NCBI GenBank assembly: GCA_037501455.1 | Contig: CM074864.1 | Coordinates: forward strand, 34,002,001 to 34,066,000 | Source of the DNA: Lantana camara | Taxonomy: Eukaryota; Streptophyta; Magnoliopsida; Lamiales; Verbenaceae | Direction of reading: 5' to 3' | Length of the DNA stretch: 64,000 nucleotides | Shown here: in pieces, positions 10,919-21,541 of the stretch | Layout of the letters: each line of letters begins with the position of its first letter | Position numbering within the stretch: the stretch's first letter is position 1 | Made by a program: the position numbers and the translations under genes | Notes under the pieces: generated by a model | The model's input: the letters and a program-made list of their open reading frames with translations, nothing else | Told to the model about the DNA's origin: nothing | Databases searched by the model: none

Positions 10919-11845
10919 TTCCATCACCGAAGAAGGAGGTATGTATGTTATGTATGATTTGATTTGATTGTTATGATTAGTTTGAGGAGCCCAGGATGGG
11001 ATTTATTACTTGTACCTACCGAGTTTTGTATGTATGCTCTGATAAGTTCATGAAATGGGGATAGATTCATAATTAAGTTAAAATATGGATCTTTTGGAAG
11101 TATAAGCTAAAATATGAAATGTTTTTATAAGATTTGGTATGATTTGATATGTTTGTTACGTAAGAATTTTTTAAGTTATGATTTGTTCCGTTTTGATAAG
11201 AATCCTATATGTATGTATCACCGGTAAAATTAGGTGTGCAAAAACTATCCTTGAGTTCACGACCCGTTTGTGATTGAACGTGCTTTGCTCCTTATATGTA
11301 CGTAGCGTGTGTGGGTAGCCCCTCACTCAATCCGTGTGACTGACCCCTCTCCCCATTGTTTTTAGTGTGCAGGTGTTGCGTGGAGTTCGAGCTAGGCGGC
11401 GTGTCGAGTCCTTGGTGTCTGTCATATCTTTTTTTTCGTTCGGGTCTGTTGCATTTCATAGGATTTAAATTTTGTATAAGTATGATAGTTTGTTTATGTA
11501 CGTATTGTTTGATTTATGTAATATGATTTTGGGACAGGCTTTTAGGAATCAGTTTGAACCCGTTTGTATTTACGATTATATTATATTCGGGATTAGGAAG
11601 TTATGCCAGTTGAACCCGTCACCTATTGCTTGTACCTTTGAGATTGAATGTATGATTCGCTTCCGCATATGCACTTGTTTTGTGATTTTGTTCTGAGTTA
11701 TAGGGTCTACGTTCCGCTTAGCTTAGGTGTGAGTCTGTCAGTCTCCCGTTCACCTCTGTTTGGTTCATGTACGGGTTTCCCATCTCGTATGTGGATTGGG
11801 CTTATTTGCGGGGGGATGTGGTGACACACCGTGCGGGGTGCTACA
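10919..11845 (+). repeat. 3' part of a second plus-strand Tekay-type LTR
   Basis: It starts inside a conserved LTR segment (TCCATCACCGAAGAAGGA, equivalent to about 38036), runs through the polypyrimidine/GTGCAGG region (about 11360), the box GAGCTAGGCGGC (about 11390) and the usual terminal segment, and ends GGGGTGCTACA at 11845. Its hairpin (about 11325) is degenerate. The 5' part was lost along with the upstream junctions. The neighbour at 11846 is an oppositely oriented LTR, into which this one probably inserted. Confidence 0.75.
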
Positions 11846-12347
11846 CACCCTCTAGGCTAGGTAGATCTAAAACAAAACGAACGCACAAAAACAAAGCAAT
11901 AGTAGCAGAAGCATACATATAAATATCAATAACGAGTCATAACCGAGCATAAAAGGAGCTATCACGGCCAAATACATCATAGCCTCGAACATAAAATTCA
12001 AATTATACATTACATAATCAAATCGTATATAATTGTCCCAAAATATGCAATGTGAGATGCAACTCGACTTAAACAAGCTTGAAAGACTCGACTGACACAT
12101 CTCCGCCTAGGATCACACACTACATATGTATAGACCAGAGCAAGTATTAAACAAAAGATTATGAATCGGGAGTAGGGTTTTGCACACTAAAACAATTTTC
12201 GAAAGAAATGTATCTATATCATATTTATAACGTAGCATAACTTAACTTTAAAGTCCTATTCCCGTTTCATAATCAAACATAACATGTAAAAGCTCGGCGT
12301 GTACGAGCACATATCAATCCTACTCCTCATAACATGCCAAATAAAAG
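11846..12347 (-). repeat. Tekay-type LTR fragment (minus)
   Basis: It reads in reverse through LTR landmarks: CACCCTCTAGGCTAGG, the CCGCCTAGGATC box near 12107, the GGGTTTTGCACAC segment and the TACTCCTCATAACATG segment (compare 22020-22560). Both ends are truncated. The right boundary, where copia-like sequence begins, is set only to within tens of bases. Confidence 0.65.
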
Positions 12348-12866
12348 TTCCAATGGATACTTTCCTTTCTCTACTACTCGGATGGTTATTTAAAGAAGAC
12401 CTTTCACAAGATTAAATCATGCTTTTTCCCAGATCTTAAAAGTGTCTTGTAAGGCTTCTTGAGAACTTCGTAAGATTATGAGTTAAGTGTTAGAAACTGA
12501 GAGTTTCTGGGTTTTCAACTTAGATACCATTGAGGGTTTAGTTTAGAGGAATCTGTCCTCTGGTAGTTCAAATACTTGATTGGTAATAGAGGTATTTCTG
12601 TTAGTGTGAGTTTGTAAGGTAGATAGACTTGAAGAGAGTTATCTATCCTACTGTGGTGTGTAAGGATTCACAAAGGTTTCTTGTGGATTCTAAAGTTCTT
12701 AATAAAGTTCCCTTTAAAAACCCCTAAGCTAATAATTTGGGACCGGAATAGACTTGTCGAACTTGTATAAATTGTTGCGCATCTTATTTTCATTATTGGA
12801 CTGAGTATTTATTTACGTTCCAAACATCTCAGTTAAGTTCCAATTAGGGCCGTAAAGGCTGTCAAT
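12348..12866 (+). repeat. Probable copia LTR end / leader
   Basis: I recognise this only by position. It ends just before a Met-type primer site (TGGTACCAGAGTAGG, 12867-12881) that precedes a copia gag. It contains a possible poly-A signal (AATAAAG, about 12701). The 5' LTR boundary is not visible, and no coding sequence is seen. Confidence 0.45.
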
Positions 12867-12913
12867 TGGTACCAGAGTAGGTTTTTCAAAAACAAGGCCA
12901 AAAGCACCTTTTT

Positions 12914-13702
12914 TTGGATCCAACTCAGTTGCCTAAATGGAATACTTTTCTGAAGCACCCTCACACACACGTGTACCTCTTTTTCACGGTACTAACTATT
13001 CCACCTGGAAAAATCGAATGGAGAGTTCTTTATGGGTGTAGATTTCAAGCTATGGCGAGTAATCACCATAGGCCCCGAAATACCAATGAAAGAAGCAGAT
13101 GGAAAGACAGTACCAAAAGAATTGGCAGATCTGGATGAAAAGGATGAAAAGGCCTGGTCCCTTAACGCTCGTGCCAAATATGTCCTATTTGTTGCCCTAA
13201 CTAAAGAGGAATACAACGGGGTTTCCACATGCAAAAACACTAAAGAAATATGGGACATGTTGCAAATCACTCATGAAGGGACTGAACAAGTCCAGGAGGA
13301 AAGAGTTGCAATCCACCTCCCAGTACGAAGCATTCCAAATGAATGCAGGAGAGACAATAAGCCAAATGCACACGAGATTCGTTTCTCTTATAAATCAGAT
13401 GAGTGCACTTAGATATCCTTTATCCGAAGGACAACAGGTCAGGAAAATCCTAAGATCATTGCCAAAGGAGTGGACCCCCAAAGTAACGGCCATAACGGAG
13501 GCAAAGAATCTAAGCACTCTTACCATGGCTAAACTTTTTGGATCCCTAATCTCACATGAACCCACTCTTCTCCCTAAAGAAGAAATTCCAAACAAAAGTA
13601 AGAACATCGCCTTCTCGGTTGAAATAGATTCCAGTCTGGAAGACAAGATAGATGAAGAACTAGTTCTTCTAACTAAGAGGATTAAGAAAATTGAACTCAA
13701 CC
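12914..13702 (+). pseudogene. Ty1/copia gag, UBN2-type, frameshifted
   Basis: The N-terminal signature PLFHGTNYSTWKNRMES (from 12976) is typical of UBN2/gag-polypeptide proteins of plant copia elements. About one base is missing near 13029, after which the frame resumes as MGVDFKLW (13032). A second frameshift lies near 13285. The next frame continues with YEAFQMNAGETISQMHTRF and KILRSLPKEW up to a coiled, Lys/Glu-rich tail (EIDSSLEDKIDEEL). The reading is cut at 13702 by a minus-strand LTR. The zinc knuckle and pol are absent. Confidence 0.82.
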
Positions 13703-13996
13703 TATAGCACCCCGAGGGAAGGGTACCACATCCCCCGCAACATAGCCCGATACGTGTAACAAAACAGGAACTGCGCACACGTACCAAGCCATGGCGAACG
13801 AGTGACAAACAAAAATACACACCCTAGCTAGGCGGTCTAGACCCTAATACAGAGCATGCATTAAACATAAATTTACGGAAGCGATTAATTTCAAATCATA
13901 ACATGCTAGCAATTATCATATCATATCCATCATATACCACTTATACAATTTATATACAAGACAAATATACAATGCTTAATCCCAGGCCAAGATCTA
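13703..13996 (-). repeat. Terminal part of a minus-strand Tekay-type LTR
   Basis: It begins TATAGCACCCCGAGGG (a decayed TGTAGCACCCC terminus) and runs through the CCACATCCCCCGC and CTAGCTAGGCGGTC landmarks seen at 21498 and 23805. It is interrupted at 13997 by a TRIM-type element. The interior appears to resume at 16303. Confidence 0.72.
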
Positions 13997-14462
13997 TGTA
14001 AAAGCCGAAAGGTACTTGTCCCACATCGGTTGGGGAGAGGAACTAAGCCGACTTTATAAGTGGGTGGAAACCTCCTACTGTTAAGGTTTTTTCCCGGATG
14101 GTGATCTTAGCCATTGAGAGGAACAAAACCGTGAGGGTGTCGATTTTAGGCACCAAAGCGGACAATATCAACATGCAGGTTTTTGAGCTGTTAGAAATGG
14201 TATCAGAACCGGGGCCCGGGCCAGTGTGCCAGCGAGGACCCTGGTCCCTCTTAGGGGGGTGGACTGTAAAAGCCAAAAGGTGTTTGTCCCACATCGGTTG
14301 GGGAGGGGAACTAAGCCCACTTTATAAGTGGGTGGAGACCTCCCACTGTTACGGCCTTTTCCCTGATGGTGATCATAGCCGTTGGGAGGACAAAACCGTG
14401 AGGGTGTCAATTTTAGATACCAAAGCGGACAATATCAACAGGCGGGTTTTCGGGCTGTTACA
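13997..14462 (+). mobile_element. TRIM-type mini retrotransposon (two ~198-bp LTRs)
   Basis: LTR1 13997-14195 and LTR2 14265-14462 both start TGTAAAAGCC, share TCCCACATCGGTTGGGGA and end in a GCTGTTAGA/GCTGTTACA terminus. Between them lie a Met-type primer site (TGGTATCAGAACC, 14198) and only about 55 bp of GC-rich sequence with no coding capacity, which is the TRIM layout. I see no matching 5-bp flanks: ATCTA on the left, and on the right the LTR runs straight into a gypsy leader. The same family occurs inverted at 21542. No 5S-rRNA-like box is visible, so this is not Cassandra-like. Confidence 0.78.
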
Positions 14463-14464
14463 AA

Positions 14465-14890
14465 TGGTATCACAATGCGGTTCCAAAACCGGGCTTTGGA
14501 GTCATGTGAGTCTGTCTAGGTCGTACGGCTTAGGGTAATGTGACTTATATAACTGTGTGAAAACATGAATATGTGACTATGTGACTTGATTACTTGAATA
14601 TTTGTTTACTTTATTGTTTGAATACATGGTCATACACTAACCTACACGAATCCATATTATTTGAACTTGTGAAATTCAGGATTCCTCCAAGAAGACAGAA
14701 TCGTGAGCGAACTCCTGATCTTAATCAACTGGCTCCTCAGAAAGCACCTCCACCACCTCCTATGAATGCAGAGAATATTGTACAAGCTCTCCTCAATCAG
14801 TTACAATAGAACCAGAGAAATCCACAAGTTGAGGGGCAAGAGGTATCTAATATTTACGAGGAGTTTCGGAACAATAATCCTCCAAAGTGG
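14465..14890 (+). pseudogene. Gypsy leader and 5' gag fragment joined to the TRIM LTR
   Basis: It starts at a decayed primer site (TGGTATCACAATGCGG) and matches the Tekay leader (AGGTCGTACGGCTTAGG; compare 38847). The text AAATTCAGGATTCCTCCAAG (about 14673) is equivalent to the CAG-G-ATG gag start at 38990, but ATG reads ATT. It then encodes gag-like PPRRQNRERTPDLNQLAP and PPPPMNAENIVQALLNQL before a stop at 14807. The reading breaks off near 14890 into LTR-like sequence. The rest of gag-pol is absent. Confidence 0.7.
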
Positions 14891-16025
14891 CGTATACAGT
14901 GGTACAGGTAAATTTGTGATTTAATTACTATTTGCACTTTAGTTTAATTATTTGAACTTAATTGAACCTATTTGAATCTATTTGAATTTTTTTGAATTAT
15001 GTGAATTATGTGATTTTGGCTCGTTGGACCCTTAATCTTTCAAACCAAATCAAACCGGAAAACCTTGAACCGAACCCGGATCAACCCTTAAAAGAATGAA
15101 CCAAGCCCTTCATCTTCATTTACGTAATTTCAATCCCAAGACAAGAGAAGCCAAGCCAAACTCTCCATTCTTGATTCAAGCTTCAAGCTCCAATATCTCC
15201 TTCATTTCTTCACCAAACTTCGAACTTGAGTAAGTTTCGGAAACCTCGTGATGTGCTCTTCGATTTCATACCCTAAACTCCTTCTCTTTTGGGGATTTTA
15301 TTTGATTGCTATCCAACCCATGAATAGTAAGGGTTTGAGCCATTTTTGTTGATTATGTGACTTTGGTTGGTTTCTTTTGCAACTTGACTTCATTTTTTAG
15401 CTTCATTTGTTGCCTTGGTTGTATATTATTGCATGAGTTTGATGGTTGATTGGCTTGAATGCATATATTCGATTTTGAGCATGAATTTCATAAAAATGGG
15501 TTTGGATCAATATGCTTTCAATTCTCGTTTTTCTTGAAGTTTTTGCATGTATTTGTGATTCATGCATTATTTTTATGCTTGTGTATGAGTTTGGCTCGTT
15601 TTGGTTGAGTTTTGGGTGTAACTTTTGGGTGTTTGCTTCGTTCACCTGCTTTCCTGAGCCATTTCTGCTCTGCAACTCCAGGGCAAATGCCCGTTTGGTC
15701 CTCTTTTGAAAATCCTAACGGCCGTTTGTATTAGCGGGAAATTCGATTTTTAGTCTGTCATACAGGCGTGTGAGTTTTGAACTAAGTGATGAAACGCTCG
15801 TTTGGAGTTGCAGGGGAGGGTTAGTAGCTTTTCACAAGGGCGTTTGGTGTTTGTTCTTAGTTTGTAAACGCCCGTTTGGGAGCTCTCGGGTTGAGGCAGT
15901 AGCTTCCGAAATGCCAGTATGGTCCCTCTTTGAAAACCCCACACGGCCGTTTCATAGGCCAGTGTCCCTTTTTTAGTTTTTCAATTTTTTCGGTTCGAAA
16001 CGCCAGCGTGGTCCATCTTTGGTTT
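14891..16025 (+). repeat. Plus-strand LTR fragment with splice-donor-like site and palindrome array
   Basis: The start resembles an LTR head without its first bases (CAGTGGTACAGGTAAATT; compare the inverted copy at about 16270). It runs through a CT-rich leader to GAACTTGAGTAAGTTTCG (donor-like, about 15225), then T/G-rich sequence with array C (15684-16009). No LTR 3' end is found; the sequence turns into an inverted LTR head. Confidence 0.6.
15684..16009. repeat. Palindrome array C (AAACGCCCGTTT)
   Basis: Copies include CAAATGCCCGTTTGG (15684), TAACGGCCGTTT (about 15716), ACAGGCGTGT (about 15760, weak), GAAACGCTCGTTTGG (15791), CAAGGGCGTTTG (15835-15846), AAACGCCCGTTT (15866-15877), AAATGCCAGTAT (15909-15920), ACACGGCCGTTT (15941-15952) and AAACGCCAGCGT (15998-16009). 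Centre steps run about 30, 43, 33, 43, 31, 43 and 32, then a longer last step. Confidence 0.78.
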
Positions 16026-16302
16026 TCTTTTGGTGAAGAACTACTGCTGTGATTACGTGAATGAGGGAAGGAAGAAATGGTTCAGCCTTTAAGGGCTGAA
16101 CCGGTTCGGTTCAGGGTTTTTCGGTTTAAATTGGTTCGCTTTAACAATTACGGGTTCAACCAAGGCAACATTCAATTATTCAAATAATTCACGTACACAA
16201 TTAGTTCAAATAAATTCAATAATTCATATACAATTAATTAAAACGCAAATAATAGTAAATCACATAATTTACCTGTACCGACTGTAGATCGGGGTGTCAC
16301 AT
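16026..16302 (-). repeat. Inverted LTR head (fold-back partner of 14891-15250)
   Basis: The right end reads GATCGGGGTGTCACA, an LTR start on the minus strand (TGTGACACCCCGATC). Its reverse complement matches the plus copy starting near 14891: GGTACAGGTAAATT, the TTTGAATAATTGAA-type A/T tract, then a CCGAACC-rich stretch. The two copies face each other, forming a long inverted repeat. The exact turn-around point is uncertain. Confidence 0.6.
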
Positions 16303-18138
16303 ACCATACCACTCTCTGGGGCCCAAAGTAAAGTGCAAAAGTCACATATACAACAAAGCTTATCTTTCAAAGCCCATAACTCGCTTACACACACACACAC
16401 ACACACACTTATCAAAGCTTTTCAAAACAAACGAAAATAAAGCTTATGTACGTATAAAAACATTTTTCAAAGTTTTATAACAAATGGGACGAGCCCTCAA
16501 AGTACATATCATACATATATCTATCATATAATATAAATAATTCGCATGTGGGCTTCAAAACAGGTAGGTTGTAGGTCATATAAACTAATAGATAGAAAAC
16601 CTCACCTTTACGATGTAGTGGAGCAAAAGGATATAAAACGGACGCTTACGGGACCTCCTCGTTACCAACGGGACCAAACTCTGAACAAATGAAACAACAA
16701 AGGATACTCTTAGACTCAATATCTACCAAATATACGCTCGGCAAATACATATAATGCATATTAAGACATATGCATTCATATTTCACGTATTTCATATTAA
16801 ACAGTCATATAAATCCAATACTTTCAAGTTAACACGTAAATTAACATGTTAACATATCACTCAAGCCATAAAAGAAACAAGAGATTAGCATATTAAGCAA
16901 ATAGATATAGTTCCAACTCATTTATGCACATTGAAAAGCACTTAAGTCACTTAAGAGCACATGAGAGCATAAATAAAAAACGAGCATCTAAATTCAATCA
17001 AAAATTCATATCATACAAGGTAACACATATTATATTATGTTAACAATGTATACATATTATAAAAGTAGCAAGAAGAGATCATACAAGACGAATAAATGGA
17101 GCATTAATTCAAGTGTGGACGTAGGGTAGCATATAGAGCATATGAGATCATAAGTCATAAACGAGGACATAAAACAAGCCATAAATTCATAATACACAAG
17201 TTAACACATAATATAACATGTTAATAAAGTATATAAGTCACAACCAAAGCAAGGAAACGAATACAAAAAGCAAGAAGCAAACAAAGAAAAACACACACAC
17301 AAAACGGGAAAGGGGGTGACGGGGGTCACCATTCTTTAGCACAAAATAAGTAACCCCCGTCACTAGAGGTAGGGGAAAAAGATGAAGAGTGGAGGGGGTC
17401 ACTCTCCAAAAGAGTAATTGGGGTGAAGGTTGTCACACCATGCAGTCCGAAAATTCGTAGCAGGGCAAAACTCGAAATTCAGGCCAAAAACTTAACCAAA
17501 ATTCAAGGTAAATCATGCTAACATCAAACTAACACATAATGGTAAGATAATATAACAAGAATTCATTCATTTCATGCCAAAATTCTGAGCCAAACATGGA
17601 GCAATACATGAAACAAATGCAAGACATAATTCTATTTCCATCTTTATACTAAAAAGCTTCAAGTTCTTAAATGATATACTCAAAATTCCTTAAGTAGCAT
17701 GCAAAATCAGTTCATAAAAGTGTCATTGGATGACTTAGGATGAAATAAGATGCATAATTTCCAAGAAAACACAAGAGATCACTCAAATTCTTCCAAATAG
17801 CTCAAACCCTTACTATTCACTATGTTCATCATATCATGCTCCTTTCTCCATGGGTTTCAGCAAATATGGTGTCAAATGAAACAGGAGAGGATGGAGAATA
17901 AAACCCTAAGCTTACCTTTCGAATTTGGAGAGATTTGATGGAGTATTGAGCTCAAAACCTGAAAAATGAATAGTATCCTTCTTCCTCCTCTTGGGATTTC
18001 GGGAAGCAGATGCAAAAACCCCTTTTTCCTTCTCTTTTCTCATTCTGGAACGAAATGGGAGGGTTAGGGCTGATAAATGGGTTAACCAAGGTTAGTTAGG
18101 TTCAAACTTGGGTTAATTTGGTCAAAGGATGAATAAGT
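16303..18138 (-). repeat. Interior and leader part of a minus-strand Tekay-type LTR
   Basis: It resumes the LTR interrupted at 13997. Homologous segments occur in order in the LTR at 23805-26874: CAAAGCTTATCTTTC, a CA microsatellite (16388-16408), ATATACGCTCGGCAAATACA (about 16733) and the CT-rich leader. On the minus strand GAAAGGTAAGC at about 17917 is a candidate splice donor. Array D lies at 17315-17404. The LTR's own 5' end is missing: at 18139 it abuts Athila LTR sequence, probably by deletion. Confidence 0.7.
17315..17404. repeat. Palindrome array D (GGTGACGGGGGTCACC)
   Basis: Copies: GGTGACGGGGGTCACC (17315-17330), GTAACCCCCGTCAC (17350-17363, core inverted) and GAGTGGAGGGGGTCACTC (17387-17404), with a weaker follow-on near 17413. 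Centre steps are 34 and 39. The arms differ between copies and remain largely complementary. Confidence 0.8.
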
Positions 18139-18641
18139 TTTAGAATACAAAAAGATTTGATTCTAGCTTATACAACAGTAATCTTATTCCATGCCGAGCC
18201 GCTAGAATATTGAATTGCTTCATATGGTTTAATTAACTATTGGTGATTGCGAGAGCAACATTGAACACTAATTAAGCACTTGGTTACACCTTGATAGAGG
18301 GTAATACAAATATAAGTGACTAGGTTGTAGAATTACACTTGTCAAACGAGTATTATATTGACTCTTGATTGTATGATTCATTAGTTTCCCCTGCCTACTT
18401 AGTTTATTGATTTCTATCTGCTTGTTTAGTTATTACTTGCGTTTATTCCTAGTTATACGGTTGATTATGTCTTTAGTAGATTAATAGACAATGACAATTG
18501 CTTTTCGTTCGGTCTTTAGATTAGAGAAGAATACAGAGTAGTGATTGATTTCCCTTCCCTGTGGGTACGATCCTATTGTGTTACGCATATGTTAGTGTAC
18601 ACTTGCACGATTGGTTTTAGCTTGAGTAGAACACAACAACA
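18139..18641 (+). repeat. 3' portion of the Athila 5' LTR
   Basis: It matches 34513-35032 of the 3' LTR along its length (AGAATACAAAAAGATTTG, the TGTGGGTACGATCCTATT segment and the ACACAACAACA terminus). About the first 930 bp of the LTR, including its palindrome array, are gone at the junction with the minus-strand LTR. Confidence 0.85.
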
Positions 18642-18647
18642 AGTTTT

Positions 18648-18665
18648 TGGCGTAGTTGCCGGGGA
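18648..18665 (+). other. Primer-binding site, tRNA-Asp, decayed
   Basis: TGGCGTAGTTGCCGGGGA differs at two positions from TGGCGCCGTTGCCGGGGA found at 35039, which is complementary to the 3' end of plant tRNA-Asp. Confidence 0.85.
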
Positions 18666-18800
18666 AGGCGTTTTAAATCAATATTACTTAAATATTTTGA
18701 TCTAGTGCTTTAGACTATTATTTTACTTCGTGTTCATTATCTTTGATCACTATGGAATTGGACTGAGGATTTCTTTTTCCTTTGTCCAGGTTTTCGGTGC

Positions 18801-21172
18801 GTGCGAAGATCTCAAGATCCGTAATTGGTACCATACGATCCGGAGATCGAGAGAACACTGAGTGCTATTGGGAGGAAGCGTAGAAAGGATAAGAAACCTA
18901 CTATCATACCGATGGCTGATCCACCTCAAGATCCACCACCACCAGCCATAAGAGATTATAATGTGCCGCAGGCTAGAGCAATTCAAACTGCAGCCCGTCC
19001 CCCAATCGTAGCAAACAATTTTGAGATCAAACTTGCTATCATCAATCTGCTGCAGAACAATCCATTTCCAGTATTAGCACTAGAGGATCCGACATCACAT
19101 CTTGAGTATTTTCTTGAGGTGTGTGATACCTTCAAGATTCACAATGTCACTACTGATGCTATCCGAGTTAGGCTTTTTCGCTTTTCATTAAAGGAACGAG
19201 CTAAAGCATGGTTGAGTACTGTCAGAAATGAATCCTTTCAGACTTGGGCAGCACTATCTCAGGCATTCTTATCCAAGTTCTTTCCACTTAGCAAAACCAC
19301 GAAGTACAAGAATGATATTCAAGGGTTCAGGCGGTCAGATAGAGAGTCTTTCTATGAAGCTTGGGAGAGATTTATAGATTTATAGAAGAAGTGTCCACAT
19401 CATGGGATTCGCGGTTCGTTATTGATTCAGACTTTTTATAATGGGATGTCCCCTACTTTTAGAGGAGCAATGGATGTCGTAGCTGGCGGAGCGTTCTTGT
19501 CAAAATCTGAAGCAGTTGCTATTGAGTTATTAGATAATATGTCACAAAACGATGTTTTTTTGCATGAGAGGAGCCATGCACAACCAGCGAAGGTGCAAAC
19601 AGGAGTCATGGAGTTAGATGGCCTAACCGCCATCAATGCTAAATTTGAGGCCCTTAACAAGAAATTGGATCAACTTTATATCAATGCAGTTAGGATACCA
19701 TCCCAACCAGTTCAGTTAACTTGTGAAATCTGTAGTGGTCCACATGCCTTTAATATGTGTCGTCATACCAATGCAGGAGAACAGGTGCAAGAGCAGGTGA
19801 ATTATGCAAACAACTCTAAACCAGCGAATGACCACCCCTACTCAAACACCTACAATCCATGATGGAAGAACCACCCTCACTTTTCTTGGTTTAATAATCA
19901 GAATGTTGAGCAACTACCTCAACCTAGGCCGTAGTTTCAGCCTAGGCAGCAATTTTAACCACGACCACCAGCCGCATTTAATGCTGCACCCCCCTCAACA
20001 GGAGCAGAAGCAGGGATGGGAGGTTGCACTTGAGAAATTTATAACTGTGTCTACGGGTCGACATCAGAAGTTGGAAGCTCAATTGGATCAAGTGGTAAAG
20101 CAGACCAGAAATTTGGAAACTCAGATTGGTCAGATGGCCTAATCTTTGAATATGAGAGGCCCAGGAATGCTACCAAGTCAGATCGAAAATAATCCTAAGG
20201 AGCATTGTCAGGCCATATTTGTACGAGACGATAGAGAGAATGAAGGTCCGAAATTACTTACAGGTTCAGATATGGAGAAATTTGTTTGTGAAAAAGTTGA
20301 AAAGGTAGATGCTTTTGAAGGGATGAATATAGAAGAGCAGAAGGAAGATTTTCCTTCAGAGCCAAAGCTGAATGTGGCAACTGATTCGTATGTGCCACCG
20401 ATTTCTTCTTCCTAACTATTTCAGAAGCAGAACTTAGAAAAAGGATTGGTTTCAAGTAAAGGCAAGTCTAAAGACTTCACCACTGTCACACTTATAGAGG
20501 AATACAGTGCCATTATTCAGCATAAGTTTCCCCCGAAACTTAAAGATCCAGGGAGTTTTTCAATTCCTCTTACTATGGGTTCTTTGCAATTTCATAATGT
20601 TCTTTGTGACTTAGGAGCTAGTATGAGTATAATCCCTTTATCTAATTGCAGGAAATTAGGAGTGAAGGAGCTTAAACCAACCACTAAGACACTCCAACTA
20701 GCTGACAGATCGGTGAAATACCAGATAGGAATTCTTGAAGATGTGTTGGTAAGAGTTGGGAAATTCCACATTCCTACTGATTTTGTAGTTCTTGATGTTG
20801 AGAGCGATGATAGGATGCCATTGATCCTTGGAAAGACCTTTTCTAGCCACGGCCGGAGCGGATATTGATGTTCAGAATGGACGCCTCACGTTTAAAATAG
20901 GAGATGAAAGAATCGAGTTTAGGAATTTTGGTTTCATACCACCACCGGCGACTCCAGATAAGTGTTGCATGATTAAGGTGATAAGTGAGACCTCGAACGG
21001 AGTGGTTTTATTTTCGAAGAAAAGAGATGCAGTTGATTGGGAAGGAGAACCGAAGTCCCGCGACTCAAGAGGAGAGGATGTTTTGAAATTAAACACTTGG
21101 AGTTCAAGCTCCAGTGTTGTGAGTAACAAGAACGAGGTCACTCTATGTGACTCGTCGCTTGGGGATTGTTAA
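18801..21172 (+). pseudogene. Athila gag-protease remnant
   Basis: It is homologous to residues 1-770 or so of the intact gag-pol at 60925-55484. The start is lost (GTG at 18801, where the tandem copy at 35191 has ATG) and TAA follows at 18822. Gag is readable as PYDPEIERTLSAI, NNFEIKLAIINLLQNNPF and SHLEYFLEVCDTFKIHNVT, with stops at 19383 and 19860. A knuckle CEICSGPHAFNMC lies at about 19722. A frameshift occurs around 19950-19980, a stop at 20140, another at 20413. Protease is CDLGASMSIIPLSN (about 20607) with a frameshift near 20840 before ATAGADIDVQNGRL. It ends at 21170-21172 with no RT. Confidence 0.9.
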
Positions 21173-21192
21173 TCGCTAATCCGGTTCCCAAA

Positions 21193-21221
21193 GTCAAGCT
21201 AACGACTATAACTTAGAACTA
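21193..21221 (+). other. 29-nt conserved block after pol
   Basis: Starts GTCAAGCTAACGACTATA and ends ACTTAGAACTA. It is identical, base for base by eye, to the minus-strand sequence 55469-55441, which lies 15 bp after the pol stop of the intact Athila. The CTAAC followed by CTTAG resembles a branch point and 3' splice site, but that reading is inference. Confidence 0.7.
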
Positions 21222-21541
21222 ATTTTTCTTTCCCTTTTCCTTTTGTTTTTGCTTTCGTTGTTTTCATTTCTTTCGTCCTCTTTTTTCTCACGTTAATTGA
21301 GTTCTCTTTCTCTGTTTGCAGGTCACTTGATGTTTTACTAGGAAGCCAAAGTCTAGATGGTGCAAGGACCGTGATTTGAGCTTTAATGTCAATATTGAGG
21401 TCCATTTACTTTGTTCGTAGGATTTATGTGTTGAGTGATGTTTATGTGATTCGAGAATGGTGCACTACGGTTTGATTGAATTTTATGAGTTAATTTCTGT
21501 AGCACCCCAGACGGAGGATACCACATCCCCCGCACTAGGAT

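Noticed and set aside
12992..13270. Antisense and overlapping frames to copia gag and other pol regions
   Set aside because: Shadows of the recognised gag and pol frames without domain support.
13997..14462. Cassandra-type TRIM with a 5S rRNA promoter
   Set aside because: The LTR length and layout would fit a TRIM, but no 5S-like internal promoter box is visible.
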